64,000 bases of DNA from Pseudofrankia inefficax. GTDB taxonomy: Bacteria; Actinomycetota; Actinomycetes; Frankiales; Frankiaceae. The stretch covers positions 8,570,601-8,634,600 of the forward strand of contig NC_014666.1 in the NCBI RefSeq assembly GCF_000166135.1, in the 5' to 3' direction. Shown in pieces: positions 51,616 through 58,986 of this stretch (the stretch's first letter is position 1; each line of letters opens with the position of its first letter). Under the pieces are notes generated by a model. It was not told the origin of the DNA, did not search any database, and worked only from the letters and a program-made list of their open reading frames with translations. The position numbers and the translations under genes were made by a program.

Positions 51616-52238
51616 GCAGTACGTATCTCGACCATCTGCCGGCGGCGTTCCGGGCTGATCCGTTCGCCGGCGACTTCCTGTGCGCCTTCGAGGCGCTGTT
51701 CACCGGCCGGGTCGACGCCGGCGGGCCCGGCCTCCAGCAGCGGATCGACGACATCCCGCTCCATCTCGACCCCCTCACCGCGCCGGCCGACTTCCTGCCC
51801 TGGCTAGCCGGCTGGGTGGCCCTGGCCATCCCGGCGGACTGGGACACCGACACCATCCGCGGCTTCGTCCGCGAGATCGTCCCGCTGTACGCGCGGCGGG
51901 GCACGATCGGGGCGCTGACCCGGCTCCTGCAGATCTTCCTGCGGCCGCTGGGCGGGGGCGTCGACTGGAACGACGTCACCGTGGCCGACGCCTTCGACGA
52001 CCTGCCGCACTACTTCCAGGTCCGGCTGCGGCTGCCGGACAACGACCCGAACCGGATCCGGGCGGCCCGCGAGACGGCCCGGGCGATCATCGACCGCGAG
52101 AAGCCCGCGCACACCGTCTACGGACTGAAGATCGTCTTCCCGACGATGCGGATCGTCTCCGAGGACCTCATCCGGGCCGAGGGACGCGGGGAAATGCTCA
52201 CAGTCGGCGGCAACACCTGGCTCGGCACGGCCGAGTAG
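51612..52238 (+). CDS. Tail protein I-like baseplate protein
   Basis: A 208-aa protein of the P2 gpI type (TIGR02242-like). The opening YLDHLPAAFRADPFAGDFLC, then FLPWLAGWVALAIPADWDTD and LYARRGTIGALTRLLQIF are diagnostic. It links baseplate wedges with fibres. ATG within the preceding ATGA; the fibre gene starts 18 bp later after GAGAGGGCGAGAGAAGG. Confidence 0.9.
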   Translation: MSSTYLDHLPAAFRADPFAGDFLCAFEALFTGRVDAGGPGLQQRIDDIPLHLDPLTAPADFLPWLAGWVALAIPADWDTDTIRGFVREIVPLYARRGTIGALTRLLQIFLRPLGGGVDWNDVTVADAFDDLPHYFQVRLRLPDNDPNRIRAARETARAIIDREKPAHTVYGLKIVFPTMRIVSEDLIRAEGRGEMLTVGGNTWLGTAE

Positions 52239-52256
52239 AGAGGGCGAGAGAAGGCA

Positions 52257-54728
52257 ATGGCGGACTACACCCAGCCGGCCGACGTGCTCAAACGGGTCCG
52301 GTTCTTCGACGGCCAGTACCTGATCGACCAGGACTTCATCGACGAGCAGCGCTACCACCTCGACCGCGAGCACCGCGCCGCCCGGTCGATCGGGCTGGTC
52401 GGCGTGGTCGACGGCCTGGCCGTCACAGTGGACGCCGCCCACCCCTACCAGGTGACCGTTTCGCCTGGCGCCGCCGTCGACGAGGTGGGCCGGCATCTGC
52501 TGCTGACCACTCCGGTCACCCTGGCGCTGCCCACCGACCGGTTCTCCGGCGCCGCCGCCGAGCTGCGGCTGTTCTACCGGGAGAACCCGACCGACGTGGC
52601 GCCGACCGGCGGCGCCAGCCAGCGCCGCTTCGACGAGACGCCGGTCGTCGCGGCGATCGCGGGTGGCGCCGTCGCCGTCGCCCCGCCCGACGCGCCGCCC
52701 CACTGGGACTCCGACGGGGTGCTGCTCGGGCGGATCTCGGTGAGCGCGCGGGGCGACGTCGTCATCGACCCCGCCGCGCCCGCGCCTCGCGCAGGCCTCG
52801 ACCCGCCTGGCCCGTTCCGCGGCTCGGTCGGCGTGCTGGGCGACCTCACGGTCGGGACGCCCGCGCCCGCCGACGCCGCCGACACCGCGGACGCCGCCGC
52901 CGGGTGGGAACGCACGATCACCGCCCGGGGCGAGCACAGCGCCCGGCTGCGGGTGCGCGGCGGCCTGGTCAGCGGCTTCGCGGGCGCGTATCCCGGCTAC
53001 GCCGGCGCGCTGGAGGGACTCGTGGTCGGGACGGGCAGCGACCACGCGCTTACCCTGGTCACGGGCGGCCAGCCGCGCCTGACCGTCACCGGCGACCCCG
53101 GCAAGTCCCCGGACAACAAGGTGGGCCGGGTCGGCATCGGCACGCCGGCGCCGACAGCACCGCTGCACGTCGTGGGAGGTGGCACCGGCCCCGACCTGAT
53201 CGTCGGCGGCCAGCTGAAGGCCCAGGCCACCGACGGTGCGCTGCTGATCGGGGACGACCGCGCGATCGGCGGCCTGGACACCGACAAGCTGGGGCTGCGG
53301 ACCGGCGGGAACTGGCGGCTGACGGTCACCGCGGCCGGCGACGTCGGCATCGGCACCGTCACGCCGACGGTGAACCAGTACTGGTCCCGGGCCCTCGACG
53401 TCACCGGCGCGAACGCCGCCCGGCTCGTCGTCAACGGCGGGAAGATCCTCGGGGTCGTCGGCTCCCACCCGAACGGCTACGGCGCCAAGGCGGGCCTCGT
53501 CGTCGGCACCGAGAGCGCGCACGCCGCGTCGATCCTGACGACCGGCGCGGTCCGGCTCACCGTCACCTCCGACGGCGACGTCGGCATCGGCACCACCGCG
53601 CCCACGGTGAACCAGTCCTGGTCCCGGGCGCTCGACGTCACCGGCTCGAGCGGGTCCCGGCTCGTCCTGAACACCACGGAGAACGGGCGGAACGTCCTCG
53701 GGGTCGCCGGCGTGCACCCGGGCGGCTACGGCGCCAAGGCCGGGGTCGTCGTCGGCACCGAGACACCGCACGCCGCGTCGATCGTGACGAACAACGCGGT
53801 GCGGCTCACCGTCGCCCCCGACGGCAGCGTCGGCATCGGCACCACCGAACCGCTGCTGGGCGGATGGGACCGGGTCGTCGACGTCTTCGGGAAGTGGAAC
53901 GCGCGGCTCATCCTGCGCGCGAACTCCGCCGACGATCCCGTCAAGGAGGTCCGGTCCATCGTCGCCACACACCCGGCCACGCCGTATGCGACGCCGACCA
54001 CGACGGCCGGCATGCGCAGTCCGGCCGGCATGGTGGTGGGAACCGAGACCGCACACGATGTCAGCCTGATGACGGGCGGCGCGCTGCGCCTGACCGTCGA
54101 CCGGGGCGGCGACACCTTCTGCCACGGCCGGATGTGGATCAAGCCGGAGTCATTCTCGGGGTGGGGCTTCGACGGCAAGTTCGGGCCCGACAACCGGCGC
54201 TTCTGGTTCCAGGTCGGCCTGTTCGGCTGGAACGTCAACGACCCGCAGGGCGGCCAGCAGGGCGGCCAGGCCTACATCAAGGGCGGGGAGGTCTACACGG
54301 TGTCCGACCTCCGGCTCAAGGAGGACCTGCGCGAGCTGGACGACGCGGGCGCCATCGTGCGCGCGCTGCGCGGCGTCACGTACCGCTGGAACGAGGCCGG
54401 CCTGCGGTTCCAGACCCGGCCGTTGGAGGAGCGGGTCGGCGCGGGGCCGACCGCGAGCGAGGACGAGCACGCCGCCGTCCGGGCCGAGGTGCGCGAGTCC
54501 CTGCTCTCGGGCCTGCGCGGGCGCCGGGAGGTGGGCCTCATCGCGCAGGAGGTCGAGGCGGTCATGCCCGAGCTCGTCGGCGTCGGCGCGGACGGTGTGC
54601 GCGGCATCGACTACGGCAAGCTGACCGCCGTCCTGGTCCAGGCGATCAAGGAACAGCAGTCGACGATCACAGCCCTCTCGGGCCGCGTGCGCGCGCTGGA
54701 GAACCGAGGAGAGGACGACCATGCGTGA
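52257..54728 (+). CDS. Tail fibre protein with C-terminal peptidase S74 chaperone
   Basis: An 823-aa fibre. The N-terminal 200 residues (VRFFDGQYLIDQDFIDEQRY and the rest) form the attachment part seen in eCIS Afp13-type fibres. The middle has long repeated beta-strand units with DVGIGTTAPTVNQSWSRALD and similar copies (79-83 residue spacing). The C-terminus holds the intramolecular chaperone domain: SDLRLKEDLRELDDAGAIVR, then YRWNEAG and VGLIAQEVEAVMPELV; the Ser/Asp of SDLRLKED can self-cleave. This part likely sets the target range. Confidence 0.9.
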   Translation: MADYTQPADVLKRVRFFDGQYLIDQDFIDEQRYHLDREHRAARSIGLVGVVDGLAVTVDAAHPYQVTVSPGAAVDEVGRHLLLTTPVTLALPTDRFSGAAAELRLFYRENPTDVAPTGGASQRRFDETPVVAAIAGGAVAVAPPDAPPHWDSDGVLLGRISVSARGDVVIDPAAPAPRAGLDPPGPFRGSVGVLGDLTVGTPAPADAADTADAAAGWERTITARGEHSARLRVRGGLVSGFAGAYPGYAGALEGLVVGTGSDHALTLVTGGQPRLTVTGDPGKSPDNKVGRVGIGTPAPTAPLHVVGGGTGPDLIVGGQLKAQATDGALLIGDDRAIGGLDTDKLGLRTGGNWRLTVTAAGDVGIGTVTPTVNQYWSRALDVTGANAARLVVNGGKILGVVGSHPNGYGAKAGLVVGTESAHAASILTTGAVRLTVTSDGDVGIGTTAPTVNQSWSRALDVTGSSGSRLVLNTTENGRNVLGVAGVHPGGYGAKAGVVVGTETPHAASIVTNNAVRLTVAPDGSVGIGTTEPLLGGWDRVVDVFGKWNARLILRANSADDPVKEVRSIVATHPATPYATPTTTAGMRSPAGMVVGTETAHDVSLMTGGALRLTVDRGGDTFCHGRMWIKPESFSGWGFDGKFGPDNRRFWFQVGLFGWNVNDPQGGQQGGQAYIKGGEVYTVSDLRLKEDLRELDDAGAIVRALRGVTYRWNEAGLRFQTRPLEERVGAGPTASEDEHAAVRAEVRESLLSGLRGRREVGLIAQEVEAVMPELVGVGADGVRGIDYGKLTAVLVQAIKEQQSTITALSGRVRALENRGEDDHA

Positions 54729-54969
54729 GCAGAACCTGCGTGAGCAGATGGACGGGCGCCGTGAGGGACTCGCCGACGAGCTGCGGCGGGGCCAGGAGAT
54801 GCTCGCCAGCCTGGATGCCCAGCGCACCGAGCTCCAGCAGACACTGCTACGGATCAGCGGCGCGCTCCAGGTGCTGGAGGAGCTGCTCGCGCCCGACGGT
54901 CCCGCGACCGGGGCCGTTCCCGGGGCCGGGCCCGGCCGTCCGGTCGCCGTCGCCGAAGCCGCTTCCTGA
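54721..54969 (+). CDS. Small coiled-coil protein downstream of the fibre
   Basis: An 82-aa protein, helical with a heptad-like pattern from residue 5 to 60 (LREQMDGRREGLADELRRGQ then LQQTLLRISGALQVLEEL), followed by a Gly/Pro/Ala tail. No named family. The start overlaps the fibre stop by 8 bp, which argues for a real, coupled gene, perhaps a fibre assembly partner. Confidence 0.7.
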   Translation: MREQNLREQMDGRREGLADELRRGQEMLASLDAQRTELQQTLLRISGALQVLEELLAPDGPATGAVPGAGPGRPVAVAEAAS

Positions 54970-54980
54970 GGCGCGGCGTG

Positions 54981-55628
54981 CTAGCCCGCCAGGAAGCGGA
55001 CGGCGGCCAGGACCCGGCGGTGGTGGTCCGGGTCCGGCGGGAGGCCGAGCGCGTCGTAGATCCGCGACACGTGCTGCACCACCGCCTTCGCCGACACGCC
55101 GAGCTTGGCGGCGATGGCGCCGTTGCTGCGGCCCTGCGCGATGAGCGCGAGCACCTCCCGCTGCCGGGCGGTCAGCGCGCCCAGCGGGGAGCGCGGCGCC
55201 TCGGCCCGCCCCACCATGAGCTCCACGACCTCCGGGTCGAGGGCTATGCCGCCGTCGGCCACCCGCCGCACGTCGGCGCAGAGCCGGTCGACGTCGGTGA
55301 TCTGCTGCTTGAGCAGGTAGCCGACGCCGGCCGGCCGGTCGCCGACGAGCGCCGTCGCGTAGCGGGGCAGCAGCTGGCGCGAGAGGACGACGACGCCCAC
55401 GGCGGGGTGGCGGGCGCGGATCGCCAGCGCGGCCCGCAGGCCGTCGTCGGTGTGCCCGGGTGGCATCGGGATGTCGGTGACGACGACGTCCGGGAGCGCC
55501 TCGGCGACCACCTCGAGCAGGCGGGACGCGTCGGCGGCGGTGCCGACCACCTCGAGACCGGACGCGGTGAACAGCCGAGCGAGAAGTTCGCGCAGCAGCG
55601 CCTCACCCTCGGCGATCACCACCCGCAT
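54981..55628 (-). CDS. LuxR-type response regulator (NarL/FixJ family)
   Basis: A 215-aa regulator. The receiver domain (1-120) has the phosphate-site Asp in VVVTDIPMP near residue 50 and Lys in YLLKQQ near 105. The C-terminal HTH is LTARQREVLALIAQGRSNGA then GVSAKAVVQHVSRIYDALGL. No histidine kinase is adjacent, so it is an orphan here. It is embedded in the eCIS cluster and reads against it. The start ATG 55628 fits the receiver fold although no clear ribosome site precedes it; a longer frame upstream is less likely. Confidence 0.9.
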   Translation of the reverse strand: MRVVIAEGEALLRELLARLFTASGLEVVGTAADASRLLEVVAEALPDVVVTDIPMPPGHTDDGLRAALAIRARHPAVGVVVLSRQLLPRYATALVGDRPAGVGYLLKQQITDVDRLCADVRRVADGGIALDPEVVELMVGRAEAPRSPLGALTARQREVLALIAQGRSNGAIAAKLGVSAKAVVQHVSRIYDALGLPPDPDHHRRVLAAVRFLAG

Positions 55629-55867
55629 GGAGGGCCCGCCGCCTGGTTCCCCAGACGGGGTCCGACTGGGTTTAGGTCCACACGAGACCTGGGCCGGGGT
55701 CCATTGTGCGTCGTACCAGGCGATCCTAGGTTTGACTGCGCGTCGGGCACGGGCTGCCATCTCGGTGGCGGGGACACGAGCAACATCGTCGCCGGACACG
55801 CGTCACCCCGTGAACGGTTCTCAGGTTTTGTTGCGTTGGGATCGCACGACGGGAGCGTTGTCACGGA

Positions 55868-56839
55868 ATGTCCGGTCTGGACGTGAGTCTTCTTGGCGAA
55901 GTCACTATCCGTCACAACGATGTCGCCCTACCGTGCCCGTCCACGAAGGCGCTCGAGCTGCTCGGCTTCCTGATCACCCGCCGCGACCACCCGCTGGCCC
56001 GGGACTCGGTGGCGGACGCGCTGTGGCCGGACGAGCGGCCCGAGGCCACCCGGCGCCAGCTGCGCCAGGCGCTGTGGCGCCTGCGCGGCGCGCTGGCCGG
56101 AGCGCCGTTCCTGCGCACCGCGCGCGGCGGGCGTCTCGAGGTGGACGTCACCGCGTTCGCGTCGGTCGACCTCGTCCTGCTCGAGGAGGCCCACGCCGAG
56201 ACGGCGGACGTGGCGGGCACCCAGCTGAGCGACCGGCAGGCCGAGCGGCTGGAGATCGCGGTCGCGGGCTACGGCGGCGACTTCCTCGCCGGCTGCCACC
56301 AGGACTGGTGCATGCCGGAGCGGACCCGCGCCCGGGAGATCCACATGTCCCTGCGCGACCAGCTGATCGGGTACTGCGAGCCGCGCCGGCTGGTCGCGCG
56401 GGCGCTCGCGCACGGGCGCGCGGTGCTCGAGCGCGAGCCCGCGCGGGAGACCACGCACCGGCTGCTCATGCGGCTGCACCACCGGAGCGGGGACCGCGCG
56501 GCGGCGCTACGCCAGTACGGGCAGTGCGTGGAGGCGCTCGCGGCCGAGTACGACGTCGGCCCGTCGGCGCTCACCACCCAGCTGCACCGGCGGATCCGGG
56601 AGGACGACGGAGCGCGCGACGGCGCGGAGCGCCCGAGCGCGGGCGACGACCGCGAGGATTGCGACGAGCGCGGGGACGGCGGCGGCCGCGGGAGCCGTCC
56701 GGAGATCGCGGCGCTGCACGAGCGGCTGGGCGAGATCCAGGCGAGCCTCGACATCCTGCTGCTCGCCATCGGGCACGGGGCCGGCGCTGGGGCAGGGGCC
56801 GGGCGCGGCGCGGGCTCGCCGGTCGGGCGGCCCGAATGA
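55868..56839 (+). CDS. SARP-type activator with BTAD domain
   Basis: A 323-aa regulator. The N-terminal OmpR-like winged HTH has LLGEVTIRHNDVALPCPSTKA, then LWPDERPEATRRQLRQALWRL. The bacterial transcriptional activator domain follows to about residue 250 (RTRAREIHMSLRDQLIGYCE, then RETTHRLLMRLHHRSGDRAAALRQY). The tail is Arg/Asp/Gly-rich. SARPs switch on clustered genes; by position it controls the ATPase/cargo end of the eCIS. Overlaps the AAA+ gene by 4 bp. Confidence 0.9.
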   Translation: MSGLDVSLLGEVTIRHNDVALPCPSTKALELLGFLITRRDHPLARDSVADALWPDERPEATRRQLRQALWRLRGALAGAPFLRTARGGRLEVDVTAFASVDLVLLEEAHAETADVAGTQLSDRQAERLEIAVAGYGGDFLAGCHQDWCMPERTRAREIHMSLRDQLIGYCEPRRLVARALAHGRAVLEREPARETTHRLLMRLHHRSGDRAAALRQYGQCVEALAAEYDVGPSALTTQLHRRIREDDGARDGAERPSAGDDREDCDERGDGGGRGSRPEIAALHERLGEIQASLDILLLAIGHGAGAGAGAGRGAGSPVGRPE

Positions 56840-58986
56840 CCGGCGGCCCGGCGGCGGCGCCTCCGTTGGCCCGGGTGGACGGCCGGCTGCGCGAACAGCT
56901 CGCGCGGGTGCGGGCACCGGCCGCCGCCACTTCCGCCTCCGCCGACGGGCCCGACCCGCTCGCCGGCTACTACATCAGCGAGGCCGAGATCGAACAGATC
57001 CTGGCCGGCCCCGGGTTCGACCTTCCCGAGCTCGACCGGGGCCGGCTGTCCCGGCTCGCGGACGCGTTCGAGCTCACCCCGTTCGACACCGACGTCGTCC
57101 TGACCTGCCTCGCGCCGGAGATCGACCGGCGGTTCGGGCGGCTCTACGCCTACCTGCACGACGACGTCACGCGCCGCGCGCCCAGCGTCGACCTCGTTCT
57201 CACGCTGTGGTGCACGGACGGCGCCGCCCGCCTGGCGGCGCGGGCCCGCCTCGCGCCGGGCGCGCCGCTGCGGCGGCACGGTCTGGTCAGGCTGGACGAG
57301 ACCGGCGAGCCGCGCCCGGCGTCCATGCTGGAGTGCGCGCTGCGGCTGGATCCCCGGCTGGCCCGCCATCTGCTCGGCGACGACGACCCGGACGACCGCC
57401 TCGCCGCCGTCCTCGTCCGGGCCGAACCGGACGCGCCGGTCGACACGCCGCCGCCGGTGGACGCGACGGGCGGGCTCCCGCCCGACCACGTCGAGGAGCT
57501 GCTGGCCCTGTTCCACCGGGCCGGGCCGGAGATCGTGGTGTACCTCGACGGGCCGGCCGGCTCGGGGCGGGCCGCGCTGGCCCGCGCGTTCGCCCGCGCG
57601 CTCGCCCGGCCGCTGCTCGTCGCGCGCTGCGACGGGCTGGCCGGCGAGCCTCCCGCGCGGGTCGCTGAGCTGGTCCGGCTGGTCGGACGTGAGGCGCGGC
57701 TGCGCGGCGCCGTGACCTGCTGGCGCGACGCGGATCGGCTCGGCGCCGACGACCGCCGGGCGGCGTTCGCCGAGGCGCTCGCGGACGGGCCCGGCCCGGT
57801 GCTCGTGGGCGGCCTGGAGCCGTGGGACGGCCCGGAGCCGGCCCGGCGCCCGTTTGCGCGGCTGCGCTTCGACCGTCCCGACGCCGAGGCCCGGCACCGC
57901 CTGTGGTCCGCCGCGCTCGACGGGGCGGCGCTCGACAAGGCGACGCTCGACGAGACGGACCCGCCGGACGCCGCGGCGCTCGCGGCGGCGTTCCGGTTCA
58001 CCGCCGGCCAGATCCGCGAGGCCGTCGCGGCCGGGGTCATGCTCGCGCTCACGCGTGACCCCGCCGCGCCCCGCCTCCGGCAGGCTGACCTGGCGACCGC
58101 GTGCCGGACGCGCTCCGGCCGCGAGCTCGCGCACCTGGCCCGGCACGTGGTCACGTCCTACGGCTGGGATGATCTCGTCCTGCCGCCCGAGCGGATGGCC
58201 CAGCTGCGCGAGCTCGCCGACCAGGTCCGCCACCGCGGCCTCGTGCACGACACGTGGGCCTTCGGCCGCGCGGTGGCGCCCGCCGGCGGGATCATCGCGC
58301 TGTTCGCCGGCCCTCCGGGCACCGGCAAGACGATGGCGGCGTCGGTGCTGGCGAACGCGCTCGGCGTCGACCTCTACGCGATCGACCTCGCCACCACGGT
58401 GAGCAAGTACATCGGCGAGACGGAGAAGAACCTGGGCCGGGTGTTCGAGGCGGCCGCCGACAGCAACGCGGTCCTGTTCTTCGACGAGGCCGACGCCCTG
58501 TTCGGCCGGCGCACGCAGGTGCGTGACGCGCACGACCGCTACGCCAACATCGAGACCAGCTATCTGCTCCAGCGCATCGAGACGCACCCCGGCGTCGTCA
58601 TCCTGGCGACGAACCTGCGCAAGAACATGGACGAGGCGTTCGTGCGCCGCTTCCGCGCCACCCTGGAGTTCCCGCCGCCCGGCGAGGCGGAACGGCTGCG
58701 CATCTGGGAGCGGATCTGGCCGTCGGCCGCCCCCCGCGCCGCCGACGTCGACCTGGGCGCGCTGGCCCGCGCGATCGACCTGCCGGGCGGCCACATCCGC
58801 AACATCGTGCTCGGCGGCGCGTTCCTCGCGGCGGCGGACGGCGGGATCATCACGATGGCGCACCTGCTGCGAGCCACCCGCGGCGAGTACGAGAAGCTCG
58901 GAAAGATCATTTCGCCCGGCGAGCTCACGGGCGTGGCGCCTCGGCACGACGAGGGACGGGGTGCACGTGCGCACATCAGCAACTGA
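56836..58986 (+). CDS. eCIS AAA+ ATPase with degenerate first ATPase domain
   Basis: A 716-aa protein with two ATPase-like halves. The first has a degenerate P-loop, GPAGSGRAALARAFARAL (near residue 239), lacking the Lys-Thr. The second is intact: Walker A GPPGTGKT (near 492), Walker B FFDEADALF near 550, sensor-like ILATNLRKNMDEAF and the Arg-finger region RRFRATLEFPPP. The N-terminal 150 residues contain YYISEAEIEQILAGPGFD, typical of Afp15/Pvc15 ATPases. Likely sheath recycling or cargo handling. Its end overlaps the DUF4157 start by 26 bp. Confidence 0.92.
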   Translation: MTGGPAAAPPLARVDGRLREQLARVRAPAAATSASADGPDPLAGYYISEAEIEQILAGPGFDLPELDRGRLSRLADAFELTPFDTDVVLTCLAPEIDRRFGRLYAYLHDDVTRRAPSVDLVLTLWCTDGAARLAARARLAPGAPLRRHGLVRLDETGEPRPASMLECALRLDPRLARHLLGDDDPDDRLAAVLVRAEPDAPVDTPPPVDATGGLPPDHVEELLALFHRAGPEIVVYLDGPAGSGRAALARAFARALARPLLVARCDGLAGEPPARVAELVRLVGREARLRGAVTCWRDADRLGADDRRAAFAEALADGPGPVLVGGLEPWDGPEPARRPFARLRFDRPDAEARHRLWSAALDGAALDKATLDETDPPDAAALAAAFRFTAGQIREAVAAGVMLALTRDPAAPRLRQADLATACRTRSGRELAHLARHVVTSYGWDDLVLPPERMAQLRELADQVRHRGLVHDTWAFGRAVAPAGGIIALFAGPPGTGKTMAASVLANALGVDLYAIDLATTVSKYIGETEKNLGRVFEAAADSNAVLFFDEADALFGRRTQVRDAHDRYANIETSYLLQRIETHPGVVILATNLRKNMDEAFVRRFRATLEFPPPGEAERLRIWERIWPSAAPRAADVDLGALARAIDLPGGHIRNIVLGGAFLAAADGGIITMAHLLRATRGEYEKLGKIISPGELTGVAPRHDEGRGARAHISN

